The translations under genes were made by a program, and so were the position numbers. The notes beneath the pieces are model-generated. The model was given only the letters and a program-made list of their open reading frames with translations, was not told the DNA's origin and searched no databases. A stretch of 64,000 nucleotides of DNA, from the NCBI RefSeq assembly GCF_921293095.1, contig NC_060259.1, positions 41,955,812 through 42,019,811 of the forward strand, written 5' to 3'. Shown here piece after piece: positions 13,347 to 25,399 of this stretch (within the stretch, counting starts at the first letter, position 1; the number at the start of each line of letters is the position of its first letter). Origin of the DNA: Ischnura elegans (Eukaryota > Arthropoda > Insecta > Odonata > Coenagrionidae).

Positions 13347-14649
13347 CTGTAAATGAGGTAGAAATATGAAAAAAAAATTCACATTAAATGCTAAATTCTA
13401 ATCATTCAAAAAATAAGGGATAATAACTATCATGACAGAATCGCCTTACAGAGAAATAGAAATGGTTCAGCAGAAGATTTTTTTCAAATGCTACCCAAAA
13501 ATGAGCTACAGTAATCAAAACTTATATTTTAGCTGTGTCTGTTACTTTGCTTGAACTACTTTATATTTACTTAAAATTAACCCAAAAGAGTACATGAATT
13601 ACGCACAATACCAAGACCAAACCATTAGAGCAAAAAAATTAATAAACATTCCACAAAAGAAAACGAGACAACTCAGACAGACAAGTCCAACATCTCTAGG
13701 TGCAATTCATAGAATTTTGAACGTTTGCATGCATGTTTGACTGTTTTTTAAATAAGCAAATAAGCAACGAGCAAGATTGGAAATGCTCAATGCAAATATG
13801 AGTCATTTTAAAGACCGTCTGGTAAACGACCCCAGCACAACAAAGTCCGTCCTTAAGCCTTAATCGCCGTTGAAGTAGACAAGAAATCGTAAAACCTTAC
13901 CTCATAGTCCTGAAAAAATGAAGTACATGACAAAAATACCGAAAATTTTTAAACCGTATAAACTTAAGGCAAAATTGTTGTATTTGGTGTATTATAAAAT
14001 AAATTTGCACCTAAAACGGCAGAAGTGCCTCTTAATTCAAATCAAGACACAACTTGGGTCATTATATAAACATCAGAGCAACGACCTCAGTACCTCAATC
14101 CTGTACCGCAATTTCATATAACTGAAGTAAATTTGCATTAAATACAACATTTTGGGATACAGTTAGTGTTTAATAAATAAAAAAAGGAAAAATACAAAAG
14201 AAGGAAACTGCAATGATTAGCTCATGATTTTTCGACAGTTTGGCCGTTACAACAGCAAATATAATGACAATGCTTCTCAAGTAAACATACTATGAGTCAT
14301 GTCACAGATTTATACTAAATAGTACTTTTGAAAGATGAAAATTAAAAGTTGCATACCATTTCTACGGGAACGTTATAACAACATAATACTGAAGCGGTCC
14401 GTTAAAACTAACCAAAGTATACTCAGCCCACTAACTACTGCTAACAGCGTCAACATGAGTAAGGCTTCGATCAACATGAGCAACAATAACGTAAAATAAA
14501 TGATGTTGTAATAATTGATCACAAAAAACACAAAGAAGCAGATTGAAATCGTTGATTATGATACATAATGCAACAACAACAAAAAAATAAATGCAATGGA
14601 ATTCAAACGGTTAGTATGTTTCAGTGATTACAAAACGGTCGTTACGCAC

Positions 14650-14770
14650 CTAATAAAAGTAGTTTCACTTCTCTTGCAGCTCTTTCCCCATCAGCTCGTA
14701 AGTCTTTGTCTATTTTCTTAGAGCGTGCTGCAGCTGCTTTGTCGCCCGATGTACTTACAGCGCACCCCAT
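14650..14770 (-). CDS. Galphai: G protein alpha-i subunit, coding exon 1
   Basis: First coding exon of a heterotrimeric G-protein alpha subunit of the Gi class, the GTPase that couples receptors to adenylyl cyclase inhibition and, in insects, also acts in asymmetric division. It starts MGCAVS: Gly2 and Cys3 are the N-myristoylation and palmitoylation sites of this family. The N-terminal helix follows and ends in KLLLL just before the P-loop. The start is well placed (AAG ATG GG), with an in-frame but non-conserved ATG 63 bases upstream that I do not choose. The exon holds 121 bases (40 codons plus one base) and ends at a GTGCGT donor. One residue longer than the vertebrate N-terminus. Gi rather than Go is indicated by the later exons. 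An untranslated exon further upstream cannot be excluded. Confidence 0.95.
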
Positions 14771-15791
14771 CTTAAATATATTAACACTTGTTGCTTCTGT
14801 GACTCCACCCGGTATCTCAGAAAGTATCTTCAATCACAAAGAACCTCTCAAGTATACTTGAGATGTTTCATTGAACACTCCACTATACACTATGTGTAAA
14901 TTAATACACTACTCACTTGCAGGTCGAAAATTTATGTACAAAATACATCGAATAGCTAACATTATCCAAATTAACAGTGTACATAACGCATCACGACCTA
15001 TTTGGCGTACACGGTATGAGAAATTTTGGAACCACACCAACAAATCGGACAACAAAAGCCATCAAGGGAACTTCCCTTCGAGAACAGAATCTATTTGCAG
15101 AGAAAAGTTACATTATCCATATTTTCTTAACTAAAACCTATTTTGAATACTTTTTTTCTTTTTATTTTCCATTTGGTTAGGTAGCAGTTGGCTAAATAAC
15201 TGTTTTCAGAAAATTTTTTATTCCAAAGGCTCTCAAATGACTTTAAAGTTATTTAAGCGCGAAAATTGAATCGAGGGTTAATCTTTTTGCCCTTTTTGGG
15301 AGCTATTCGCATCGCCAGTCACTTACTAATAAAATAGAGTAAGGATTAATAAAATATCCCTCAGAGAACCGTGAAAATCACCATTTTGAACCATTTATCT
15401 TAAAATTCCGCATTTTAATCTCGCACCTACCACTTATCCTGGTTAGTTTTCCATACCCCCCACACACCCAGTTATTAGTTACCCCCCATCATTAATTCCT
15501 AGCTGCGCCCCTGATTTTGAGAGTACGTAAACTTTAATGATGTCATCAAATTTTATTTTAATTAATTATAAATTTAAAAAATACATTAATTCTCTGGGGC
15601 CAAGTAGAGTATAATCTTGTTTCGTCAATTGGATTCTGCCTGCAGTCTTTGATTTATTAGATGTGAATTCATGCCCAACTTCTTAAAGCGCGGGAGATAA
15701 TAATATGCTTCATTCGCAAGTTCTTTCTATTTTCTCTCTAAGGGTAATTTTTTGATGTGTAGTCTTCATTGGCTTCTTTGATAGAATGAAT
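14771..15791. other. Upstream flank of Galphai; partial hAT-MITE
   Basis: Region upstream of the Galphai start. About 15273-15515 (minus orientation) resembles the MITE at 40947-41211: it ends TTCCTAGCTGCGCCCCTG and shares the CTACCACTTATCCTGG block, but its left end is lost. I see no recognisable promoter element. Confidence 0.5.
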
Positions 15792-18434
15792 AGGGAAATT
15801 GCATACTTTTTATAAACAGTATGCTGATATACTACAGTAAACACTTAGTACCGCAATATACTTTTTTCCGCTTAAAATTCAGTTTATACCCTAGAAAATG
15901 ACTAAAAGTCGCCCGAGTTTCGCGGGCTAAAAAATACCGCCCCCACTAATCTTTGGCTGTGACGTCATAGTTCAGTACGAGTCCAAGATTCAAGCCCAAA
16001 CTGCAGGTTTGGAAGAGCCACGTTGCGTTTAAAGGAGAACATGGGTGAAGTAAGGAAAAATTACAAGTGGTGCATTGTTCCTCTGTGCAATAACACCCCA
16101 GAAAAAATTTTCGTGTGCATTCCCACGGAGGAAATTAGAAGAAAAGCCTCGATGCAAGCCGTCTGTCGGGATGAGCGTTACGGAAAAATAAGAGTATAAT
16201 AAACGGAATGATAAACCCGTGTGCTATGTGAGCGAAGATAACATTAATATAAATAATATTTCCATATTTCATTGACTGAATAACTTGAAACTGAGATTTT
16301 TTGATAATTCGGCCGCCGTAGAATAAAAACTCAACTTCCGAACAAAAATCGGGATAGGTGTTTCTCGATGGTTACGATGGACTCAAATTATTAAGGCACT
16401 TGTTGAATTTCAGTTACGGAAGGACATAGAAAATTCCATGATGTTTAAAATCAAGGGAGGAAATATGAAAATGTAGAGCAACGTTGATCCTCATGCATTC
16501 GAGTGCCAGCCAAGAAGACAGCGTTTTCTTCTACTGTCGGCGTCAAAATGATGTGCCGCTGTACTTTGCAAATTTATATCCTGGCTTCACTACATGCTAT
16601 AAAAATGAACTATACGTCATTTTAAAGAAATTTTATCCTAAATTCTGATTTATTTTATTACAAAAAATTGAAAAATGTAGACACGGTCAGTGCAATAAAT
16701 GACTCCGCGCACCGAAAAAATAGCCGTTTTGTCAACTTCATGAACTTTGCAACTCAACCTAAGGAAAACTACTACGTCTACAGCATTCATCTTCCACATT
16801 AATTTACACTCATCAGTGCGGATTAATAAAATGGCTTTAGGGTATTTTTAGAACTTATATTTTGTTATAAATTAATGAAAATATTTAAACATCTTGTCCC
16901 ATAGTTTACCCCGAAAGATAAAGGAAGTTGTAGATGGAAAAAGAATAGAATCCAGAGGTGGTCACAAAAAATGAATCGCAGCATTCTTTGATTTTATTCT
17001 GCGCCGTTGCTTGCTTTTCAAGAAAAAGTTGAGTCACAAGAGGAATGTTCCGCGGCCTTTGATTTGGAAATTATGGAGATAAGAATGGACATGTGTGGAT
17101 CAGCAATTTCCATTTAGTTGGTTGTCAGGATAAACCAAGGATCCATTTAAAGGTTGTCAGGCCATCGTATAAAGATAGGACTGATGTGCACCACCGGGGA
17201 AATGGTGTGTTTGAGGGAAAGTCAAACCCAAAGTTGCCCAAAGAATGTGCAGTTCTATGTTGCTCTTTCCCCAGTTAAAACCAAATAGATATTGGATTGG
17301 GATGATATTTTCACCACGGGTTCCAATGATAGTGAGAGTGCAGGTGATCACGGTCATCGTCGAAAGTCATCCCTCTAGGATTTCCGATACGGAATTTTTA
17401 AGTGACAACCGATCGCAATGACGATGAGCTCGCCTTTAGAGAAGGTTTCAGATATATCGTGAGAAAAGCTCCCAAAATGTATTAAAGACTCTGTTTGGAA
17501 AACATGCACATTTTAATGCTAATTTAGGAAGTATTTCATTTCAAAAGTAACTTATTAACACCTGAAGACGTTGTGTTTATTATATTGATCGAAGTGCGAT
17601 TGACCGATTCTTTCTGCAGAATAGGAAGTGGCTTCGGGGTTTTTAGTCACAAGATGGTAGATTGTGTTGGAAGTTCGTCTATATTATCGCTACTAAATTG
17701 AAACATTAATAGTCTGGCTTCCTCAAAGCTTCCTGTCGCCCTCCAGGCAAGGTATTTTTAAGTTGAAAGTATCATCGACAGCTTCGAGGCGGAAATAAGT
17801 TCACCATAAGACTCGACCGGACTGCCAAAAGAATACACATTTCATATGAGTATACGCTTTCGCCAATATTATACGCAAGTCTCACTTTGTTATAAACTAT
17901 AAAACATTACAGATGCACATCAGCTACCTTTCCATTTCTCGGCATCGACTTTCCGAGCCGACGAAGTCTACAGTTTCACTAAAATACCCTGTTATCATGA
18001 TGGAATCAGTAACAGGAAGCTTGCTTGGATCAGCCTAAGAATAACCATATGCCTTCATCTTTACGCAATCCATCGCTTTCAATGGAGGAGAAATAGATCA
18101 AATAATAGCCCTGAAGTCACAATGAACAACTCCGATAAGTCTGCACTTCAATAAATGAATCATAACCACGCCGTCGCATGTATTCAAGTATGCAACCTAT
18201 ACTATGGCCGTGCCGCCGTGCCTCGTACTGAACTATGACGTCACTTTTCTACCAGCCAATCATCGGGCGTTTTCGCTTCTCACTTGCATTTGAAAATTCT
18301 CGTAAACTTTGATGCATTAAATATCGCAAACCACGTCATAAAATAATAAAAAAACTTTCACCGAGGTATGCAAACATATATTTTTATATAATTTTGGGGC
18401 TATTGATTATATCTGAAATGTATGCAAGTTCCCT
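15792..18434 (+). mobile_element. ISL2EU-like DNA transposon with THAP-domain remnant
   Basis: 2643-bp element with imperfect termini AGGGAAATTGCATAC (left) and AGGGAACTTGCATAC (right, read inward), each flanked by the dinucleotide AT (15790-15791, 18435-18436). A perfect 23-bp subterminal inverted repeat lies at 15959-15981 and 18222-18244. The frame at 16041-16199 begins a THAP zinc-finger domain. As I recall, THAP domains plus 2-bp duplications are reported for the ISL2EU superfamily; P elements also carry THAP but make 8-bp duplications. The rest of the coding region is decayed or intron-interrupted and I could not follow it. Confidence 0.65.
16041..16199 (+). pseudogene. THAP-domain fragment of transposase
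   Basis: 52 codons starting MGEVRKNYKWCIVPLCNN, then TPEKIFVCIPTEEIRRKASM and QAVCRDERYG. The pattern C-x4-C-NNT-P-K-F-x-x-P-x5-R-x3-M-x-A-x2-RDE matches the first half of a C2CH THAP DNA-binding domain. The second metal pair (C-x2-H) would follow, but the frame ends in TAA at 16199 or continues by splicing at a GTATAA donor-like site. No further exon was identified. Confidence 0.65.
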
Positions 18435-18494
18435 ATTGTCAGCAACGTTTCATTTCCATGTGATGATGAATGTATCATAGTGCATCAATGAACA

Positions 18495-18780
18495 AGGGCG
18501 GATCCAGGATTTTTTTCCTGGGGGTGGGGCACCAGGGTTTGACTGGCAAACAGTCTCCTCATATTTGATACTAAAAACTACATGCAATAATTAGTCAACG
18601 AAATATACTCTTAATTTTAATATCAAAGTTTTTAATGTGTAAATTTATATAACTTTTATATTAAAATGTAAAATTTATTGATATTTGCATTAAAAATCTT
18701 GTCTATTTTAAATTGTGTGGGGGGAGGTACGTGCCCCCATGTCTCCACCCTAAATTCACCTATGTCAATGAAGACACATA
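18495..18780. repeat. GGCGGATCCAGGATTTTT-type element fragment
   Basis: Starts GGGCGGATCCAGGATTTTTT followed by a CCTGGGGGTGGGGCACC block, the typical end of a widespread arthropod DNA-element family. A second G-rich block with GTGCCCCCATGTCTCCACCC is at about 18717-18752. No right end or target duplication is visible. Confidence 0.4.
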
Positions 18781-19202
18781 GTGTACATATTTTTCCTGAA
18801 TGGGGCAATGTCAGAAAAGCAGGTAAAAACATTGGTCAACAACTTAGAGGTGATAACAAAGGGTGTATGGTAACAACTGTGTTTTTGGCAACAATAATTT
18901 GAAAAAAAAAATTATCATTAAATTAATCCCGACTGACACATCACAGTACCAGTAGGACATGGGTGTGTCTCATATGAAACCAAAATCTGAAATAGCCAGT
19001 TTCTCCCAGAATTAGAGTTTATGTGGGAACTTGATGAAACCCCAATTCTGTCCACAATGTGTTGATGTAACCTCTTCAGACCTGAAAGTGTATTTACCTC
19101 AGAAAATTTGCTTTTTCCTCATTTTTCTATAGAAATATAGTACGGAAAAATATTAATTTGTTAAAATAGTTGTTTAATCTTTTAGATATATATGAGGCCA
19201 TG

Positions 19203-20162
19203 CAGTGGCATAGCCAGGAATTTCGTTCAGGGATGATGGGGGGGGGGAACAAAACCAGGGGGGAAAATTTTTTGAAAAACCAGGCACTAAGTAATGGGTT
19301 TTAAACTAATTTTAACACTTTTCATAATCGAAAAAACTTAATTTGCTAAAGAAACATTTTGTAAATACCGGATTTTTCAATATTTTGTTTTCTTTTATGA
19401 AGGACAATAGTTGTGTTTTTATATTTCGGAGAGGGGGGGAGAGATCTGGCACCTCATCCGTCCAGCTCTGTTTCCGACCAACTGCCCTTTCCAGGCTACG
19501 TCCTACCTATATACGCAGCCGGCAGACCTCGAAAAGCCTGCCGACTTGGCCTGCCGTTTTGGTAGTTAAACCCCCCCCCCCCCCAGAGGTCAGAGAAATT
19601 TTTAAGTTTAATCCATTTTACGTAATTGGATTGATATTACTAATAAGATAGTGTAAGGATTAATAAAATATCCCTCAGAAAGCCGTAAAACTTACCATTT
19701 TGAACCATTTATCTTAAAATTACGCAATTTATTAACCCTTTTACTGCCATCCCATTTCAGGAGGGATGTACGAAGACTGCCACGGCTATTTTCCGGAATT
19801 AGCAACATTTCAGATTTGAAAAATTTTCAGCTACTTAATTTTATTTAATACGTGTAGATTTTTTCCCAATTCTTAAGATATATATTTACATCTTATAACC
19901 ATAGATAGATTATGGGGATTTACATAAATTACAGCCGTTAAAAAGGCCACAATCACGAAAAAAAAGTTAAATAATTTGGGCCCATAAATCGGTCCCTGGC
20001 AGTTTTCGCTCAACTAGCGAGGGCCGATATATCGCCCCGGTGGCAGTAAAAGGGTTAATCCTGCACCTACCACTTATCCTGGTGGGTATTCCATACCCCC
20101 ACACACCCGGCATTGGTTACACCCAAACCCCCCAGCCTTAATTCCTAGCTGCGCCCCTGGAA
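19203..20162. mobile_element. hAT-MITE mosaic (related to 40947-41211), interrupted
   Basis: Left end is CAGTGGCATAGCCAGGAATT. Right end, read inward, is CAGGGGCGCAGCTAGGAATT. The right half matches the MITE at 40947-41211 over most of its length (for example the AATCCATTTTACGTAATTGG block). It is broken by the piggyBac-type element at 19736. The two ends have different flanks, so two elements may be joined here. A run of about 16 C lies at 19569-19584. Confidence 0.6.
19736..20054. mobile_element. piggyBac-type MITE
   Basis: 319 bp between two TTAA copies (19732-19735, 20055-20058), with inverted ends CCCTTTTACTGCCA. TTAA duplication and CCCTTT termini are piggyBac hallmarks. The empty site is visible at about 15412-15440, where the same host repeat runs through uninterrupted. 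Confidence 0.85.
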
Positions 20163-21079
20163 GAGAGGGATGGAAAACAGCTGAGTATGTTCAAGTACAG
20201 AATGTATAGAATACAATAAGAGCGGCGATCATCACTTGGAGATACTCATAGATCAGGAAATGGTAAAAAAGCAGAAAATCTCAAATGAAAATTTGCTGCT
20301 TTCGTTTCCCGGGTCAAGAAATGTCCAAATGCATATTTTCATCTTTAGTAGGGAAAAGGTTAATAATTTATAAATTAATAATTATTGTTAAATAATTTCA
20401 TTACAAAAATAAAATAACTTTTTTAATAAACTTTTCAAATTTTGCCACCCCCTGAAATATGCTGCTAGGGTCACGTACCCCCTCAGCCCCGCCCTAGTTC
20501 CCTGCATCTGCCTCCAGAAGATCCCAGGGCAGGTGGGAGGTTCCATCCCAGTCAGACTTCCTCCCGCATTTCATTGACTGAGCTGCTGGTGAGGAATTGG
20601 CGGAAGTAGGTTGGGGTAGGGGCATGGGTGATGAGAACTCGAGGGAGAAGTGGTCGGTCTCGAAAATCTTCTTGCATGTGGTGGGAGAGGGCACATTAAA
20701 TGAGGAAAGTTGTTGAATATCTGATGGGGAAAGAATTGCACTAGGAAAGGACCACGCCTTCCAGAAAGTGGTTGATGAAAAACAGGGCATTGGTATCGGC
20801 TTTGATGTCATTGGTCTGTCAATCTCATGTGATAGGGAGGTTGAAATCATGGAGGAGTTGCAGCTCGCCCTGTGTGATTAAAATGATTGACTCAAGACAT
20901 GTCTCCAGCAATGGAATGCCACTTGATGGGAGAGAGTCAGCAATGGGTTTTTTGGACGTGAATTCCACATCCACCCTGAAGCTGAATTTTTTGCCTGGAT
21001 TATCACGCATCCATTTTTGAGGTTGAGATGTTGAGTGGCCATAATGGAGGAATTAATTGCCAGTTTGAGAGCTTAAGCT
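20163..21079. other. Unassigned region with long minus-strand frames
   Basis: 20440-20500 resembles another DNA-element end (ACGTGACCCTAGCAG on the minus strand). On the minus strand, two open frames in different registers (21010-20825 and 20850-20494) abut and might be a frameshifted remnant of one coding sequence; I do not recognise it and the amino-acid composition is not convincing. Confidence 0.3.
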
Positions 21080-21123
21080 CAGGCATTTCATAGGGAATAA
21101 ATTTATTCCCTATGAAATGCCTG
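21080..21123. repeat. 44-bp perfect palindrome
   Basis: Two 22-base arms, starting CAGGCATTTCATAGGGAATA, with no spacer and no mismatch. It is not at the border of any element I can define. Confidence 0.9.
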
Positions 21124-23502
21124 GTGACTACATATTAAGTCTAATTTACTTTCACCCTTTGAATAAGGTCATACCAAAGTCACAGGGGCCTCAAGAGACA
21201 TTTTATAGAGCTTGCTTATAAGACTCCAAACGTTTCAGTAATGAAATTGTAAAACAGGGCCAGGGTTGAGGCTGACATCCCCTAATAGGAGGGTGAGCAG
21301 GTTCCATCCAGAATACCACTGATTCGAGGTTATCCTATGGGAACATCCTCTCGGTAAGCGGCCTGGCGGCTGCCAAAAAAGTTTGAGGTGGCTTACATTA
21401 AAAAATTGAAATAAAAATGAAGTGAAGTAGTATCACTCCATACCAGCCGTGCCTTGAGCATGATTCATAAAACTAAGTCAGGTGATGGTACTTATTTTTT
21501 CATTATTTTCCTCATTACAGGAGGTATGAACCCCCTCAGCTCTCCAATTGCAAAAGCCCCTAAGAGACCTGCTTCCTAGCAAATTATGAGATTAGGAGGT
21601 ATCTAGTAGCTCCTTCCAACCCTCTGGCATGAATAACTTTCTGACATCTAGAATTCTCCCATTAACTGTCTGCCATGTCCTCAGTTTTTGTAGCTGAATC
21701 TGTATTTATATTGATGGAGGTCTGCAATATGTCCTCCTCTGATTCATTGGTATACCATGCAAATGAGACTGCCTGCGGTCATCTATTTAGTGTCTGTTGG
21801 AGGCTATAACCTCTTTAGTCCCATTGTATCATATCCATGTGTATATGTAAGGCACTCAGGGACATGTTTAGCCCAATGCATAGAGCAGTTGTCCTCTGAA
21901 CCACAATCTAGTGGATAGAGTACTTGGCTTGGATTCTGGAGGATTCCAGATTCAAATCCTGGGGCAACCCCAAAAAGAGAACCCCATAGTGAGAGGGCCA
22001 GGGAAAGAAACTGGCCTCCCTACCTTAGAAGAGCGTAAATTTGCGTAAAGTAAAAATTTAAAAGAGAAGAGCATTAGTATACATAACAACTCAAAAGAGA
22101 AGAGACAAAAGACTGGGCTGCTGATAGTATACCAGCGCTTCCGAATGTTGTGATGAGTGACAGTCAAGAACTTATGGAATTCAGATGCGGGCAATTATAA
22201 ATTCAGGAAAATAACAGTAATAAAGACATAAGAGGATGAGGCTGATGAAAGACATGGTTCTCTTGGAGCAAATTTGTTGGATTAAGCCTTCTTTTGTTTT
22301 CAGCTGAGAGAGATGGCCAATGTCTCCAACATTCTGATACCTGAAATGGCCTATGTCTTCAGGTATGTCAATTAAAGATGTTTGAATCAAAAATCAACAT
22401 CCTTAGGGGGACAGTCATTTTGACTTGGCTGAATTGACTGGATGGAAATCGACAAAGCCCTCCATCAAAAAGAAATGAGTGACCTTGAGCAATACCCAGT
22501 TTCCAAATAAAAAAAATATATTTTCTCACGAGGTCACAGTTGCTCCACCATTTTATATCTACACAAGGCATGATGGTACCCTGTCAAGTAAAATATTCCA
22601 TGGGTTATGAAATCCCCATTTTTGATCTCCAGGTGGGAGCAACCCAAGAGAGTACATCAGACCAGTGTGACCAGCTTTTAAAGATACACATAAGGACTGT
22701 GAGATTGCTTTGTACTTTTGGAAGAATGGAAAACTTGATGGTGAAAATTAGAAGAAAAAACCTCTACATACAATCAGAAAATGAATCATTTGAGTGAAGG
22801 AGACATTTGGATTGGATGTTAAAGGGTTATACACACAGGATCTTTAAATGGAAATGCTGGAATCAGATGAGTGCTCAGAAAGAGCACCAAAATCCATGAG
22901 AAAAGCTTCCTGCAGTATCATGGAAGGAGAGCAACAGTTGCCAACAAAACATTTAAAAATCATATCTAAATAAGAGACGAGGAAAATGGAAGGAAACAAA
23001 ATAGAATATAAAATACACAATATTGCAGTGAAGCAGAGGTCGAAGAACAAGATGATAGACAGCAAAATCTAACCTAGAAAACATAATGACAGAGACCATA
23101 ATAAGGTAATGATGATATGCCATCTTAGGTTTCAGAAAAAGGAGAAAACAATGAAGAACTTGAGGAAACAAGAAAAACTGGACAAGTTTCAACATTTGCT
23201 GGCATATCCAGAACAGATAACTGGCATGGTTGTGATATCAGCCATAATATCAGCCTTTGTATTACTACCTGCTCAGTGCTCAGTGACAGACACCTTGACA
23301 TCACCAATGACATGAATTATCAGTGTTTAGTTATGTTGAGTTTATTTTAAAGCTATCACATGTAGTTCCACCAGAGATCCCCCACACACTCATTTCCAAC
23401 CCCTTATTTTTTACACCTCACCCTCTCCCTCACAGCCACCCTTTCCCCTCCACCTCTTACCCTACTGACTATATGATACACATAATTAGTCTGAGAAATA
23501 AC
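21124..23502. other. No gene seen; contains one SINE
   Basis: Low-complexity and AT-rich sequence downstream of CZIB. Only the SINE-like block at 21905-22060 is recognisable. Confidence 0.5.
21905..22060 (+). mobile_element. tRNA-derived SINE
   Basis: tRNA-like head at 21905-21975 with A-box-like TAGTGGATAGAGTACTTGG and B-box GATTCAAATCC. A GGGCAACCCC stretch and a body with AGAGGGCCAGGGAAAGAAAC follow. No target duplication was found, so the 3' limit is approximate. Confidence 0.55.
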
Positions 23503-23844
23503 TCCCTGGACTAGGAATCTAAGCATGGACCTGGATTTCCTGGCCACGGTGTAGACCACTACACTATGCAGGTTCTTAAATTCCCATGGTAATTTTAAAT
23601 AAACCATATTTACCACCAAGCGTGGCATTAAGCGCTGGTACCTATGGCGTTCACCTTCCAGTAGTGGTTTCTTTGAAGCCCATATTCCCTTGCTTTGCCA
23701 TCCTTGATGGACCACTACGGGCTCAGCACCTAGTACCATTGAACCTCAGCAAAATTGCCATGGGAATTAAAGAACCTCGATAGCGTAATGGTCTGCACCA
23801 TGGCCTGGAAAGCCTACGGTCTGTGGTTCGATACTCAGTCCACG
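23503..23844. repeat. Palindromic pair of divergent tRNA-like units
   Basis: Arms of about 90 bases (23503-23592 on the minus strand, 23755-23844 on the plus strand) are imperfect inverted copies. Each contains a tRNA-like block with an A-box-like TAGYGTARTGGTCTRCACC and a B-box-like region. The 5' ends face inward, so transcription would diverge. The tRNA-like units are degenerate. The spacer (about 23593-23754) holds nothing recognisable. Confidence 0.65.
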
Positions 23845-23990
23845 GGAAATTTTTCTCATGGCAATTAGCAAGAATTTCAACGCCATTGATGCGGCAGGTT
23901 TGAAATGAATTACATTGCTATATGGTATTTAACCTGGCATAAGCACTTAAGGGACAGCTTTTTTCCAACAAAAAAAGAACTTTCATACCA

Positions 23991-23996
23991 TTTATT
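23991..23996 (-). terminator. Probable CZIB poly(A) signal (AATAAA)
   Basis: AATAAA on the minus strand about 145 bases downstream of the CZIB stop codon. It is the nearest canonical signal I noticed in a sensible place. Confidence 0.55.
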
Positions 23997-24140
23997 CCAA
24001 TTGCACATTTTAAACATTAAAATTACATAACGTATAGCATTTATGAGTACACAAATTTATGGTAAAAGAGAAAAGTGTTCACAAGATCACAAGTTGGATG
24101 TCCAACATCCACCAAAATATTAAATACATAAAAATGGAAT

Positions 24141-24281
24141 TTATTCCTTCTGGAATTGAGATTCCAGGCAGTAAATGCCCACTGGGCACTGGTTTCTTGA
24201 GTCATAGTCGACCCACTCGCACTCAGTAAGGTCTACGTCCAGGTAAACTTCGCCAGATTCTGCTTCTACCACCCAGCCTTC
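24141..24281 (-). CDS. CZIB: CXXC zinc-binding protein CZIB (C1orf123/UPF0587), last exon
   Basis: Last exon of a small cytosolic zinc-binding protein of the CZIB/UPF0587 family. Its molecular role is poorly known. The 46 residues run EGWVVEAESGEVYLDVDL, then a WVDYDSRNQ block, then VGIYCLESQFQKE and TAA. Human CZIB has the same order (a D-L block, WTDYD, VGIYEV..QF) at its C-terminus. The acceptor is ATTCTAG, phase 0. The exon is 141 bases including the stop. Confidence 0.9.
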   Translation of the reverse strand, partial: EGWVVEAESGEVYLDVDLTECEWVDYDSRNQCPVGIYCLESQFQKE

Positions 24282-25399
24282 CTAGAATAGTAAAAATCAA
24301 TGTCACTATGACAGACAATAAAATTGCCATTGTAGACCATTAAAAAAAATCATTGACCCACTAGCTTTCAAGCACATTCTGCAATACAAAATTCAAAGAG
24401 GAAAATAGCTATATTCCTCTCTGTACACTCTGTGCCTACAACAAGTAGGAGATGATGATGATTTCTGTCCCTCAAAACTCTTGATTTTAGTGCTGAATAA
24501 TGTTATTTTTATCATACCTGTCAATATTAAAACTCTTCATCAACAACATAAGTAAATTGGTTATAGTTTTTTCTTCATTAATAAAACAAAAACTTTGAAA
24601 TAATCACCCCAGTGATATGAAGAGATGAAGTGAAGTAGTAATTAAAAATGGTAGGCATTTGTTCATGCTGAGTCAGGAATTGATAGCAGTTTGATTATTT
24701 ACAATCTTAAATTCCTCTCATAGAGTATTCTCATTATGAACCATTGTTCTTCATAACTTCCCACATGGAAATTCTGATAAAAATTGATCAGGTATGACCA
24801 CGAATTAAATCAAGTCCAATCTGATTACATCAGATCTGTTTTAACTTGACCAGGTCTGCTCGCAAGCTACACAAATAATGCACAATCTAATATTAATTTA
24901 AATGCTCTAATTTAATCGACACACATAATGTACAAGCTAATTTCATTAAATTCCAGATCAGACCTGATATAACTCAGTCGATTTAAACCACATCAGAACT
25001 GGAATTAAATTAAGTCTGATCTAATTAGACAAGTACTAGGTTCCCAACTTGGGTTTGGAGACTTCAATGGGTGACGTTTTTGCAAGATCATAAGTATGCA
25101 ATGCAACATATACACTCTTTGATAATTTTTTCTAGCACTTTAAAATAGCCCCACACTTGAAATTAGGCAGCTAAGCACCCAGCAGGAAGTGTTTCATGGA
25201 AAAATTTTAAAAACCAAAGTTTCTAACTCCCAAATAATTTTGAACGATGACTTTCTAGACAGTGTATACCAACGGATGCTGACTTTACCCTCTATTTAAT
25301 TAATCTAACCGACTTTCTCCACATGAATAGGTTATAACTGTGAGCTAAATATATAGGATATGCTTATTTATACTACCTATATTGTAACTGATGCCGTTT

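Larger units (their letters stand above)
11627..14649 (-). other. Galphai introns 1-3 (with exons 2 and 3 between)
   Basis: Introns of 1015 bases (11627-12641), 233 bases (12929-13161) and 1303 bases (13347-14649). No repeats, RNA genes or reading frames of note were seen in them. Confidence 0.8.

Noticed and set aside
14768..14833. The upstream ATG at 14833 as the Galphai start.
   Set aside because: It would add 21 non-conserved residues before MGC and abolish the myristoylation site that the family requires.
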